From the NCBI GenBank assembly GCA_003230535.1, contig QIEW01000435.1:1-11714 (forward strand): 11,714 nucleotides of DNA, given 5' to 3'. This DNA comes from a bacterium (GTDB lineage: Bacteria > SZUA-182 > SZUA-191). Positions 1 through 6,753 of this stretch are shown one piece after another. The translations under genes were made by a program, and so were the position numbers. Each line of letters opens with the position of its first letter. The stretch's first letter is position 1. The notes beneath the pieces were generated by a model, which did no database searches, was not told where the DNA came from, and saw nothing but the letters and a program-made list of their open reading frames with translations.

Positions 1-660
1 CCATACTTGTCGGCCGTCAGCCAGCACTATCACCTGATCCGCCAGCGCCGCCGCATACCTAGCCCGCGTTGTAGACCAGACCATAGTCAACCGGCGCTCC
101 TGTTTCAGCCGGCCCAGGCATTTAATTAACGCCCGGCAGGATTTGGCGTCCAGGCCGGAAACAGGTTCATCTAAAAGCAGGACGGCGGGTTTGTGCATCA
201 GCACAGCGGCGATTGCCAGCCGCCGTTGTTCACCCGAGCTTAAGGCATAAGGAGAGCGGGTGGCGATTGCGGCGTAATCCAACCCTAACCAGGAAAGTAC
301 TTCCTGTGCTCTCTCCTCGATTTGGGTTTCAGATAAACCCCGTTGCCGTAATCCAAATCCCAAATCTTCATCCACGGTAGTTCCAAAAAATTGTTGCTCA
401 GGATATTGGAATACCAAACCGATACCGCGGGCAGAATCTCCCAAGCGCTCAATTTGTCCGGCGGCAGGGGATAGCAGGCCGCCTAGTAGTTGCAGAAGAA
501 CACTTTTGCCGGAGCCGCTCCGACCCCAAATCAGCCAGCATTCCCCATCTTTAACCTCAAAGCTTAACTTGGCTGCCCCAGGTGTTCTTCCGTCACTGCC
601 TGAGCTAAACTTAGATCCATGGCTATTTATAAATTCAAGTTCGGTCACCCTGATCGGCAT
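1..660 (-). CDS. EcfA2-like ECF transporter ATPase (3' end outside window)
   Basis: This is an ABC ATPase of the cobalt/vitamin energy-coupling-factor type. It would hydrolyse ATP on the cytoplasmic face to drive a membrane EcfT/S-component pair. The 220 codons in the window run from the ATG at 658-660 to the left edge without a stop. Visible motifs are a Walker A GRSGSGKS (residues 46-53), a Q-loop VFQYPEQQ (83-90, as in EcfA2/CbiO), a signature LSSGEQ (140-145, Ser replacing the first Gly of LSGGQ), Walker B and catalytic Glu in LLLDEP (Glu165), and a D-loop SGLDA. The H-loop reads WSTTRA, with Thr198 where the switch His is expected. The start lies 26 bp after the stop of the upstream ATPase, and that gap holds a 15-bp palindrome. 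No strong ribosome binding site is visible. The family call is firm. EcfA2 rather than EcfA1 rests on the Q-loop region and partner order. The substrate is unknown because no S component is in view. Confidence 0.85.
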   Translation of the reverse strand, partial: MPIRVTELEFINSHGSKFSSGSDGRTPGAAKLSFEVKDGECWLIWGRSGSGKSVLLQLLGGLLSPAAGQIERLGDSARGIGLVFQYPEQQFFGTTVDEDLGFGLRQRGLSETQIEERAQEVLSWLGLDYAAIATRSPYALSSGEQRRLAIAAVLMHKPAVLLLDEPVSGLDAKSCRALIKCLGRLKQERRLTMVWSTTRARYAAALADQVIVLADGRQVW

Positions 661-671
661 ATAGTATTTAT

Positions 672-686
672 CCCGAATAATTCGGG
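672..686. repeat. 15-bp perfect palindrome, copy 1 (in the ecfA1-ecfA2 gap)
   Basis: The sequence CCCGAATAATTCGGG can form a 7-bp stem with a single-base centre. It fills most of the 26-bp gap between the two ATPase genes, where the second gene's ribosome binding site should be. The identical palindrome recurs at 5714-5728 in the opposite orientation. It could be a dispersed repeat, a protein site or a translation-modulating hairpin. Confidence 0.6.
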
Positions 687-1523
687 TTATGAGGCATCTA
701 TGCTGGGGGCAAACATCTGAAGGCAAGCCTCCGTGAGGCAAACTTTCGGAAGCCGCGCTTCCAACTCCAGCATCTCCGGTAATTCCAGTCCCAAAGCCGC
801 CAATCTCCCAGTATCTTCCACAAGCGTACCCGGCGGGGCATCTAAGACGAGTCTCCCTCCAGTAAACAGCAGCGCCCGATCCGCCTCCAGCGCTTGGGCT
901 GGTTCCTGCGTAGCCCACACTACCCCGACAGACAGCTCCTGCCGCAACCGGGATACAGTGGATATAAATTCATGATGTTCTTTTTCATCTAAGTAGATAG
1001 TCGGCTCGTCCAGCGCCAAATACCTAGGGCCGGGGGCCAACGCCGAAGCTAAGGCGACCTTCTGCCGCTCCCCCGGAGTAAGAGACCGTACCGACCAGCC
1101 GGCTTTGTCCTGCAAACCTACGAGCAGCAAAACTTCCTGCACCCGACCAGCCATCCTCTCAGGCGTCCATTCCCAGTCCCCTACGCCAAAGGGCGCCGGG
1201 TCGAGGTTCCCCAGGCAAAAGGCTACCTCCTCTTCCACTGTGGGGAAAAGCATCTGGTCACATGTAGAAGGGAATACCAGCCCTACCTGGCGACGTAAAT
1301 GCCGTCGCTGACTTTCATCGGCGGTATCTGCTCCATCTATGCTGACCAAACCGGAACTGGGGAGAAATATTCCTCCCAATAGTTTCACCAGCGTGGATTT
1401 TCCCGCAGCATTGGGCCCTAATAACCCTACCCATTCTGTCGGCAAAATATCAAGTTCTAAATCTATCAGCGAAGGGAGGGAAGCCCCGGGGTAAGTAAAG
1501 TTCACCCCCTTTATCCTTATCAT
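687..1523 (-). CDS. EcfA1-like ABC ATPase with altered Q- and H-loops
   Basis: This 278-residue ABC ATPase is the likely first half of an energy-coupling-factor ATPase pair with the gene that follows it. Visible motifs are Walker A GPNAAGKST (36-44), signature LTPGERQ (148-154 instead of LSGGQ), Walker B/catalytic Glu YLALDEP (Glu173) and D-loop YLDE. Two canonical residues are missing. The Q-loop reads VFPSTCDQ, with Pro85 in place of Gln. The H-loop reads WATQEP, with Gln206 in place of His. A C-terminal extension of about 50 residues (from 225) follows the ATPase fold, as EcfA1 proteins usually have. I chose the ATG at 1521-1523 because GGAGG sits 5 nt upstream; an in-frame TTG at 1533-1535 overlaps that site. 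ATP binding looks intact. Whether turnover is normal is uncertain. Confidence 0.82.
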   Translation of the reverse strand: MIRIKGVNFTYPGASLPSLIDLELDILPTEWVGLLGPNAAGKSTLVKLLGGIFLPSSGLVSIDGADTADESQRRHLRRQVGLVFPSTCDQMLFPTVEEEVAFCLGNLDPAPFGVGDWEWTPERMAGRVQEVLLLVGLQDKAGWSVRSLTPGERQKVALASALAPGPRYLALDEPTIYLDEKEHHEFISTVSRLRQELSVGVVWATQEPAQALEADRALLFTGGRLVLDAPPGTLVEDTGRLAALGLELPEMLELEARLPKVCLTEACLQMFAPSIDAS

Positions 1524-1579
1524 CCCGCCCTCCAAACTAGCGCACCATTTTGCAAATAACTGGGTTTATACAGTCTGTC

Positions 1580-1600
1580 ATTCCTGGCTTGACCAGGAAT
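1580..1600. repeat. Short hairpin repeat ATTCCTGG / CCAGGAAT
   Basis: An 8-bp perfect stem around the 5-nt loop CTTGA, followed by CCAGGG. It resembles the widespread 'GTCATTCCTG...CAGGAATCCAG' dispersed repeat of environmental genomes. It directly abuts the C-rich repeat at 1608. Confidence 0.6.
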
Positions 1601-1607
1601 CCAGGGC

Positions 1608-1643
1608 ACCCCCTCACCCCGGTCCTCTCCCCCGCCGGGGAGA
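1608..1643. repeat. C-rich repeat of the 'CCCCCTCACCCC...CTCTCCCC' family, single copy
   Basis: The stretch has the order CCCCCTCACCCC, a purine-containing spacer, CTCTCCCCC, then GGGGAGA. The same order recurs at 8898-9013 and 10285-10370. When translated in one frame this family gives the well-known spurious peptide LTPALSP-like strings. This copy lacks a partner in inverted orientation. Confidence 0.6.
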
Positions 1644-1793
1644 TGAAGCAGAAATAATCCCTCCATCAGAAAAATCAAACTTCCGTTTATCACATATCCT
1701 AAAAAACGACATTGAATTTCCCTAGACATAATCTGTAACAGTCTTACTAACTCACCTTACGCAAGGATTGACAATCTACCAAAACCATAAATT

Positions 1794-1896
1794 ATTAACC
1801 GCGGAGGACACAGAGAGCGCAGAGGATAAACTAATTGTTTTTCAATGAGTTGCAGAAGTACTACTCTCTGTGACCTCTGCGTTCTCTGCGGTTAAA
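1794..1896. repeat. Imperfect inverted repeat with GCGGAGGACACAGAG arms
   Basis: The left arm begins TTAACCGCGGAGGACACAG at about 1795. The right arm, read on the other strand, begins TTAACCGCAGAGAACGCAG near 1895. The arms are about 30 bp with mismatches, separated by about 35 bp of AT-rich sequence. This is a recognisable dispersed repeat of environmental bacterial genomes. Short fragments of the same family (GAGAACGCGGAGGA at 7887-7900 and CACGGAGG near 4180) sit at ribosome-binding positions of other genes. Confidence 0.65.
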
Positions 1897-1962
1897 ATTA
1901 CCGAGCCTTGGTCAGTATTTTAGTTTGTCGTAACATGAGTTATTATATTAAACAATCAACTT

Positions 1963-2031
1963 GTAGGGTGGTTCAAGCGAAGCGGAACCGCCAAAGGAAG
2001 GCGGAACCGGCTTCGCCTTGTTCCGCCCTAC
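1963..2031. repeat. GTAGGG-bounded inverted element, 69-bp copy
   Basis: The element begins GTAGGGTGGTTCAAGC and ends TTGTTCCGCCCTAC, so its ends are inverted repeats. The centre holds GCGGAACC twice in the same strand. A second copy lies at 9096-9179 in the opposite orientation with a longer centre. It carries no reading frame worth calling and looks like a small non-autonomous dispersed repeat. Confidence 0.7.
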
Positions 2032-2093
2032 TCCGCTGAGGAATGACAAAATAATACAGGATAAACCTAAAAACTTACGAAACGCTGCATTAG

Positions 2094-3374
2094 CTAGTTT
2101 TTTACTATTGTCGCTTGGGTAATTTTATGGAGCTGGCTGTCTAATATCGCTGCGGTTTTAAAATCAACCTCCGCCTCCACTTGTACTCCTTGAGGCAGAT
2201 AGTTTACTTCCAGGACCCGACCTTGGCGATAGATTAAGGGCAGAAGCGTTTGCTTATTGTAGGGGAGGCATAAGCTTATCCTGGTGAGGAGCCTGGACAG
2301 GCGCTGCCCGATTTGTTCTAATAGTTCGGCAATCCCTTGCTTATATAAAGCAGAAATACCTACCGGAGCATTAAACATCCGTTGGAGACAGATCGCCAGG
2401 TTCTTATTTTTAAGCTTATCAATTTTGTTAAGCGCCGCCAGGGCCGGTTTGGTATCAAGCCCCAGCTCCTTCAAAGTCTGGCGTACTGATATCACCTGTT
2501 CCTCTACCTCGGGATGATTTGCATCAATAATATGGAGCAATAGATCGGCTTCGGTTAACTCCTCAAGAGTCGCTTTAAAGGCAGCTACCAGATGGTAAGG
2601 GAGTTTTCGGATAAAGCCTACCGTATCTGAGAAGAGGACTTGCCGGTGACCAGGCAACTCCAGCCGTCGAGTAGTGGGATCAAGGGTGGCAAACAGCTTA
2701 TTCTCCACTAGCACGCCGGCGGTAGTCAGGGCGTTAAAGAGAGTGGATTTGCCGGCATTAGTATAACCTACGAGCGCTACTACCGGTAGAGGAATAGATT
2801 TACGCTTTCTCCGATAGAGTTTACGATGTCGCCGTACCTCCTCCAGATCTTTTTGGACCTTCACAATTCGCCGGCGGATGCGGCGCCGGTCCACTTCAAG
2901 TTGCGTCTCACCCGGACCGCGGGTGCCGATGCCTCCTCCAAGCTGGGAAAGCTGAAGCCCTTTGCCGACCAGCCTGGGCAGGAAATAGTTAAGCTGCGCT
3001 AACTCTACCTGTAACTTGCCTTCTTTGGTATGGGCTCTTTGGGAAAAAATATCCAGAATAAGACCGGTGCGGTCGATAATCTTCTGTTCAATAGTCCGTT
3101 CGAGGTTCCTCTGCTGACCAGGGGAAAGCTCATGGTCAAATACCACCATCTCGATTTTTAGTTCAGAAGCCAGCGCCCCAATTTCTTCCGCCTTACCCCG
3201 ACCGATAAAATAGGCCGGCGTCGGTTTGGACCGCTCCTGGACAACCCGGATTACTTCCTCTCCGCCCGCAGAGGCCACCAATTGGGAGAGCTCATCCAGG
3301 CTCTCCTGGATGACCTGCTCTCTCTCCCCAGGCAACTTTAGGGCTACCAGTAATGCTTTTTCCCTGTTAGACAA
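2094..3374 (-). CDS. hflX: GTPase HflX
   Basis: HflX is a ribosome-associated GTPase that binds the 50S subunit and can split stalled or stressed ribosomes. The 426-residue product has the usual two-part layout. The N-terminal HflX domain (about 1-190) has YFIGRGKAEEI at 55-65 and the glycine-rich LGGGIGTRGPGE (145-156), followed by a basic helical linker. The G domain has G1 GYTNAGKS (203-210), the FATLDPTTR switch segment (228-236), G3 DTVG (250-253), G4 NKID (316-319) and G5 SAL (341-343). A C-terminal domain of about 65 residues follows. The TTG at 3372-3374 is taken as start because an in-frame TAA lies two codons upstream and the conserved KALLVAL segment requires it; no good ribosome binding site precedes it. 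The gene stands alone between repeat blocks, downstream of rplI on the same strand. Confidence 0.95.
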   Translation of the reverse strand: MSNREKALLVALKLPGEREQVIQESLDELSQLVASAGGEEVIRVVQERSKPTPAYFIGRGKAEEIGALASELKIEMVVFDHELSPGQQRNLERTIEQKIIDRTGLILDIFSQRAHTKEGKLQVELAQLNYFLPRLVGKGLQLSQLGGGIGTRGPGETQLEVDRRRIRRRIVKVQKDLEEVRRHRKLYRRKRKSIPLPVVALVGYTNAGKSTLFNALTTAGVLVENKLFATLDPTTRRLELPGHRQVLFSDTVGFIRKLPYHLVAAFKATLEELTEADLLLHIIDANHPEVEEQVISVRQTLKELGLDTKPALAALNKIDKLKNKNLAICLQRMFNAPVGISALYKQGIAELLEQIGQRLSRLLTRISLCLPYNKQTLLPLIYRQGRVLEVNYLPQGVQVEAEVDFKTAAILDSQLHKITQATIVKN

Positions 3375-3564
3375 TGCTTAAGATTCGCTATCGCTCACTT
3401 TTAGCAACTATGGCATCTAATGCTAAGCTGCCATCAAACGGATAATAATTAATATTAGAGGCGCGGCCGGTTTGCCTGCCGGTGGCAATCTGAACTCAGC
3501 GCACCTCCGGTGCGGACTTTTATGCAAGGTTGGGTTGAGCTTGCGAAACACAACAATTCAGGTG

Positions 3565-3588
3565 GTGGCAGGTTCTCAAACCTGCCAC
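3565..3588. repeat. 24-nt hairpin, CTCA loop (family member 1)
   Basis: A perfect 10-bp stem with arm GTGGCAGGTT and tetraloop CTCA. It has the same architecture as the hairpins at 3598, 7465, 7544, 9941, 10004, 10069 and 10146. Confidence 0.75.
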
Positions 3589-3597
3589 TCGTTTAGG

Positions 3598-3621
3598 CTG
3601 TCAGGTCTGAGGACCCGACAG
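3598..3621. repeat. 24-nt hairpin, TGAG loop (family member 2)
   Basis: A 10-bp stem with left arm CTGTCAGGTC and right arm GACCCGACAG (one T-to-C change, a G-T wobble if transcribed) around TGAG, the complement of CTCA. The flanks CTGCCACTCGTTTAGG and GCACA recur at 9927-9967, so hairpin and flanks form a direct repeat of about 43 bp. Confidence 0.75.
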
Positions 3622-3722
3622 CACAAGAAATCTTATCTTATTGTTTTAATGAGCCGATAAAATGGGATTTCCTATACGTTCAAGATACTACGGTTGTTTT
3701 TCTGCCAATACCTGCGCGGGAT

Positions 3723-4166
3723 CTATTTTTTTACCACCCACACTTTAAGATTGGCGGTCAGTTCATGGTGAAGCTTTATGAGAATATCATATACGCCAAG
3801 CGACTTCAGGGGATCACGGAGTTGGATACATTTTTTATTTATCTTTATCCCCTCCGCCTCAAGATATTTTACAATATCAATGCTGGTTACGGAGCCAAAT
3901 AGGCGATCATTTTCTCCAACTTGCTTGGCGATGGTACAAGACAAGCTTTCCAACCTATTCGCCAGTTTCTCAGCCTCCAGCTTAACTTTCATCGACCGGG
4001 ACGCTTTTTTGGACTTCTCTTGCTCTACCTTTCGGAGATTATGGGGAGTGGCTTCCAAAGCTAGTCCCTTGGGTAATAAATAATTGCGGGCATAACCAGG
4101 GGTTACCTCTAAAATGCTCCCAAAATCTCCCAGTTTTTCGATATCTTTCAATAAAAGGACCTTCAT
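3723..4166 (-). CDS. rplI: Large-subunit ribosomal protein bL9
   Basis: bL9 binds domain V of 23S rRNA at the base of the L1 stalk and influences reading-frame fidelity. The 147-residue length is normal. The N-terminal domain is diagnostic: MKVLLLKDIEKLG at 1-13 and GYARNYLLPKGLA at 24-36. A long charged helix (about 42-74) joins it to the C-terminal domain. It is the last gene of the rpsF-ssb-rpsR-DUF2232-rplI run and starts 61 bp after the DUF2232 gene. CGGAGG lies about 12 nt before the ATG, rather far. The upstream sequence TTAACCACAAAATACACGG resembles the genome's 'ACCGCGGAGGACACAG' repeat, so the ribosome binding site may be repeat-derived. Confidence 0.97.
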   Translation of the reverse strand: MKVLLLKDIEKLGDFGSILEVTPGYARNYLLPKGLALEATPHNLRKVEQEKSKKASRSMKVKLEAEKLANRLESLSCTIAKQVGENDRLFGSVTSIDIVKYLEAEGIKINKKCIQLRDPLKSLGVYDILIKLHHELTANLKVWVVKK

Positions 4167-4227
4167 TTTATCTCTTTGCCTCCGTGTATTTTGTGGTTAA
4201 CGGAATTGGCCTGGGTATCGTTAAATT

Positions 4228-5193
4228 TCAGCTATGTTCCACTTTTAATTTCCTAAAATCAAACCACATATCAAATAGGCCCACAGCAACTATTACCAGC
4301 AAAAAGATAGGTTGAATAAGGAGTACCGTCATTACCAAAACCTGTAACAGGAAAGGGAATCTCATTCGCCGGGCAAAGAACAAAGAAGTTGCCAGCCCTT
4401 GCAGGAAATATATGGCAGCAAAGACCAACGTTAAATTTAACCCTAATATCTCCAGCAGGGGAACTTTTATAATCCACAACACTCCAGCGGCAATCGCTCC
4501 CCAAATCCAGACATCAGGAATAAGTAATAATATAAACGGAGTTTGGTCAGCTACTACTTGACCCAACTTTAACAGTACCAATCGCGATATAAGATAGTTG
4601 GCCACCACTAATATTAACAGCAGGCTGATATACATTCCAGGGTAGGCTAACCATAACAATTCTTTCATGCTTTGGATAGCCTGGTCAAACAACTCCCGCT
4701 CCGGCAAGTCGGCGGGAGCCTGCTGATATACCTGCTCAAGTTGATGGGATTGCTGTTCAATCTGAGTATATATAAACTCCTTAATGCTAATGTCGCTGGT
4801 CATAAATATCAACCCCGTTAATACAAGAGAAGAAATTAAAGTGACCAGCAAACCTCCAAAAATAAGACTCTCTTTACAGTAATTCCGGCGGAAGCCCTCT
4901 GCCAGCATTATTGCCAGAGGGGCAAACTCCAGCAAGAAAACGACTCCTTCCTGCGGCCCTATTAACAGGCCCACCAAGCCAAACGCTGCGGCTAGTAAGA
5001 CCGCCCCCGCCATCCTCCCCCGACGCAGACCATATACCACCAACGGGACAGGAAGCAGCGCTAACAGTAGCTGCCCAAAAACCGGCAGCACAGAACCTCC
5101 TGCCAAACATGCCAGAATAATACCTAAAAAGATTAGGAATTCATAAAAATATTTTCTTGATTCAGGGGAAGCCGATTTCCCAAAAGACCTCAC
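4228..5193 (-). CDS. DUF2232 (YybS-like) polytopic membrane protein
   Basis: This is a 321-residue integral membrane protein of unknown biochemical role. Hydrophobic segments are visible at about 16-34, 37-56, 62-82, 84-99, 109-131, 186-206, 220-243, 250-273 and 280-307. A soluble stretch of about 50 residues at 132-182, rich in Gln and Glu, lies between the fifth and sixth. Family assignment rests on topology and on its place between rpsR and rplI, where DUF2232/YybS proteins usually sit in Firmicutes, Deltaproteobacteria and others. The start is GTG at 5191-5193, because a TAG lies in frame 9 nt upstream of it and no earlier start is available; TAGGGA precedes it. Location suggests co-expression with the ribosomal genes. 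Nothing in the sequence shows a catalytic site. Confidence 0.8.
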   Translation of the reverse strand: MRSFGKSASPESRKYFYEFLIFLGIILACLAGGSVLPVFGQLLLALLPVPLVVYGLRRGRMAGAVLLAAAFGLVGLLIGPQEGVVFLLEFAPLAIMLAEGFRRNYCKESLIFGGLLVTLISSLVLTGLIFMTSDISIKEFIYTQIEQQSHQLEQVYQQAPADLPERELFDQAIQSMKELLWLAYPGMYISLLLILVVANYLISRLVLLKLGQVVADQTPFILLLIPDVWIWGAIAAGVLWIIKVPLLEILGLNLTLVFAAIYFLQGLATSLFFARRMRFPFLLQVLVMTVLLIQPIFLLVIVAVGLFDMWFDFRKLKVEHS

Positions 5194-5314
5194 ATATATT
5201 CCCTACATTATGAGATATGTACCATTGCATATCAGCGGTAGTAAACCATTATCCCCCGCCTGGAGAAGTCCATTTACCAATATTATAGATGTCAAGTCCG
5301 GATGTAAAAAGAAC

Positions 5315-5554
5315 TTATTCTATCACAAAAGGCAGCAGAGCTACATTCCGGGCCCGCTTGATCGCTGTAGTAAGTTGGCGTTGATGATAGGCACAGTTTC
5401 CAGAGATGCGGCGGGGAATTATCTTCCCCCGATCAGTGGTGAAATTCCGCAGATGCTTCAATTCCTTATAGTCTATATATCTGACATTGTTGACGCAAAA
5501 CCGGCAGATTTTTTTTCTTTTATATTTGATTCTTTTTTCTCTTACAACGGGCAT
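5315..5554 (-). CDS. rpsR: Small-subunit ribosomal protein bS18, cysteine-containing form
   Basis: bS18 pairs with bS6 on the 30S platform. The product has 79 residues. It shows [12 protein letters not shown] (27-38), [10 protein letters not shown] (43-52) and the conserved C-terminal helix [19 protein letters not shown] (58-76). Unlike the Bacillus and E. coli forms, it carries C17-x2-C20 in KKICRFC and C54-x2-H57 in SGNCAYH. Together these look like a zinc-binding set; that is inferred from spacing. AAGGAG sits 5 nt before the ATG. A 204-bp spacer with a hairpin separates it from ssb, and 121 bp separate it from the DUF2232 gene. Confidence 0.96.
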   Translation of the reverse strand: MPVVREKRIKYKRKKICRFCVNNVRYIDYKELKHLRNFTTDRGKIIPRRISGNCAYHQRQLTTAIKRARNVALLPFVIE

Positions 5555-5673
5555 ATTTTCTCCTTAACCCGGATTATTCATAAATCCACGGTAAACATTG
5601 ATGATGTTATTTGAATACAGCTAGTTACAAGATAACGGTCAAAAAACAAAATTTTCATATAAATCACCGAAAA

Positions 5674-5701
5674 CTCCCGCTATGGAAGCGACCAACGGGA
5701 G
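5674..5701 (-). terminator. Possible attenuator/terminator hairpin between ssb and rpsR
   Basis: On the transcribed (minus) strand CTCCCG and CGGGAG pair around a 16-nt loop and are followed by TTTTC. The stem is short and the T run is only four, so it may reduce rather than end transcription between ssb and rpsR. Confidence 0.3.
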
Positions 5702-5713
5702 CCTGTTTATGAT

Positions 5714-5728
5714 CCCGAATTATTCGGG
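5714..5728. repeat. 15-bp perfect palindrome, copy 2 (just after ssb)
   Basis: CCCGAATTATTCGGG is the exact reverse complement of the copy at 672-686. It lies 30 bp past the ssb stop in the direction of transcription. Both copies sit in gaps inside minus-strand gene runs. Confidence 0.6.
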
Positions 5729-5758
5729 TTAAAAATAGAAGAGGAAAAAACATTTCCC

Positions 5759-6160
5759 CTAGAATGGGGGTTCCTCTAAATTTTTATTTCCGCTATCGAA
5801 GCTGGAAACATCTTCTGATGAAGCTTTCTCACCCGGTTTTGATAAAAACTGTATCCGTTGAGCTACTACCTCTAATTTGCTGCGTTTTTCCCCTTTTTCA
5901 GTTTCCCAACTATGAAAACGCAAGCGTCCTTCCACCAACACCGACCTTCCTTTACTTAAATATTCGCTGCAAATTTCAGCCTGTCTTCCCCAAGCCGTTA
6001 TACCAACAAAACAAACGTCTTCCTTCCACTCATTATTCTGCTGGTAACGGTTACTTACAGCCAGGCCCAAGCTGCAAACAGGGTTCCCCCCCGGCGTATA
6101 GCGCAACTCTGGATCCCGAGTTAGATTTCCTGCCAGAAACACCTTATTTAGGCTGATCAT
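5759..6160 (-). CDS. ssb: Single-stranded DNA-binding protein SSB
   Basis: SSB coats single-stranded DNA in replication and repair and recruits partners by its C-terminal tip. The product has 133 residues, somewhat shorter than E. coli SSB. The OB fold spans about 1-107, with LNKVFLAGNLTRDPELRYTPGG (positions 4-25), DVCFVGITAWGRQAE (48-62), the GRSVLVEGRL strand (71-80) and aromatic residues W45, W57 and W85. A short acidic linker of about 20 residues ends in NLEEPPF, the expected partner-binding tip. The ATG at 6158-6160 lies inside the end of rpsF, a 17-bp overlap in another frame that implies translational coupling. AAGGGG precedes it. The rpsF-ssb-rpsR order is the classical arrangement. 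Confidence 0.97.
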   Translation of the reverse strand: MISLNKVFLAGNLTRDPELRYTPGGNPVCSLGLAVSNRYQQNNEWKEDVCFVGITAWGRQAEICSEYLSKGRSVLVEGRLRFHSWETEKGEKRSKLEVVAQRIQFLSKPGEKASSEDVSSFDSGNKNLEEPPF

Positions 6161-6494
6161 GTTCCCCTTCTTTCTCGCTCAAAGCTTTTGCTTTTTGCGC
6201 CAGCATTGCCGGCTCCAAAAACAGCGTTATAGACCTTAAAATAGAATCCATAAGACGATAGTACCGTTCCAGTTCCTTTATTGATCCCGGTAATCCCTGG
6301 AACTGTATTAATACATAGTATCCTTTTTTGTGCTTGTTAATTTCATATGCCAAATCACGCCGCTGCATATGTTCGACCGAGACAACCTTCCCTCCCATTT
6401 TCTCTATCTGCGGCCCTATTTTACCTAATTCATCTTCAATCTGTTTGTTCTCTAAGTCCGGATTAAAAACCAACAAGCTCTCATAATCTCTCAC
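6144..6494 (-). CDS. rpsF: Small-subunit ribosomal protein bS6
   Basis: bS6 forms a heterodimer with bS18 on the 30S platform. From the chosen start it has 116 residues. It shows MRDYESLLVFNPDL (1-14), the HMQRRDLAYEINKHKKGYYVLIQF block (42-65), and a C-terminal helix ending in a charged tail. I chose GTG at 6492-6494 because AAGGAGGG lies 9 nt upstream and bS6 proteins begin right at RDYE. The longer frame opening with TTG at 6560 would add 22 unrelated residues and overlap the ribosome binding site. It heads the ribosomal cluster. A TATAAT at 6560-6565 could be its -10 box. Confidence 0.96.
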   Translation of the reverse strand: MRDYESLLVFNPDLENKQIEDELGKIGPQIEKMGGKVVSVEHMQRRDLAYEINKHKKGYYVLIQFQGLPGSIKELERYYRLMDSILRSITLFLEPAMLAQKAKALSEKEGEHDQPK

Positions 6495-6559
6495 TTTTAT
6501 AACCCTCCTTGTGGCTGTTTTTGTAGCCCTAAGGTCTCTTATGCGCCAATCGAAAGCCA

Positions 6560-6565
6560 ATTATA
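6560..6565 (-). promoter_or_regulatory. Candidate -10 box for the rpsF cluster
   Basis: TATAAT on the minus strand lies 66 bp upstream of the rpsF GTG, in an AT-rich gap. No good -35 hexamer is present at 16-18 bp (only GTTCAA), so this rests on the -10 and position alone. Confidence 0.35.
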
Positions 6566-6708
6566 GAGTGGATAACTTATAATTGAACCGTTTACCCATA
6601 CATGTTAGCGACATACGCCTAGGGCAAGGAGATATTTTATACCTTCTAGATTAAAACACAACTTGAGGTGAAAATCAATCCCTCCCCCACTACGTCAAAG
6701 TCGCTGGT

Positions 6709-6735
6709 AATTGACTGAAAATATTTTTGTCAATT
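6709..6735. other. AT-rich inverted repeat after the macro-domain gene
   Basis: AATTGAC and GTCAATT form a 7-bp inverted repeat around a 13-nt AT-rich loop, 19-45 bp past the macro gene stop. No T run follows on the minus strand, so it is a poor terminator. The rest of the gap between the macro gene and rpsF (to 6753) shows nothing else. Confidence 0.3.
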
Positions 6736-6753
6736 GAAATAGGACATTACCCT

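Larger units (their letters stand above)
1524..2093. other. 570-bp gene-free stretch upstream of the ATPases, made of repeats
   Basis: No credible gene is present. A 69-codon open frame at 1520-1729 is translated repeat. The stretch holds an ATTCCTGG/CCAGGAAT hairpin, a C-rich 'CCCCCTCACCCC' repeat, a GCGGAGG-type inverted repeat and a GTAGGG-bounded element, each listed separately. The ATPase promoter must lie here or in the repeats, but I see no clear -35/-10 pair. Confidence 0.7.
3375..3722. other. 348-bp hflX-rplI spacer with hairpin repeats
   Basis: There is no gene here. From about 3430 it holds a string of palindromes: CGCACC/GGTGCG at 3500-3514, a GGTTGGGTTGAGCTTGCGAA repeat segment near 3527, and two 24-nt hairpins at 3565-3588 and 3598-3621. 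The end (3667-3690) shares ATTTCCTATACG and flanking bases with 10429-10440. The hflX promoter, if separate, should lie in the AT-rich part 3440-3460, but no convincing pair is seen. Confidence 0.65.

Noticed and set aside
1520-1729. 69-residue frame upstream of the EcfA1-like gene
   Set aside because: It is translated dispersed repeat (C-rich and ATTCCTGG units) and runs into the ATPase start.
3560-3625. CRISPR array suggested by repeated short palindromes
   Set aside because: Hairpins differ in sequence, spacing is irregular, copies are inverted as often as direct, and there are no regular spacers or cas genes.
5210-5614. 134-residue plus-strand frame opposite rpsR
   Set aside because: It is the antisense shadow of a clear rpsR gene, with unremarkable composition and no family resemblance.
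6495-6559. S6:S18-binding autoregulatory leader before rpsF
   Set aside because: Only a weak GGCT/AGCC pairing is visible, and I could not see the bulged CCG-containing hairpin that defines the element.
6144-6560. Longer rpsF starting at TTG 6560
   Set aside because: It adds 22 residues not seen in bS6 and overlaps a strong AAGGAGGG site placed correctly for GTG 6494.
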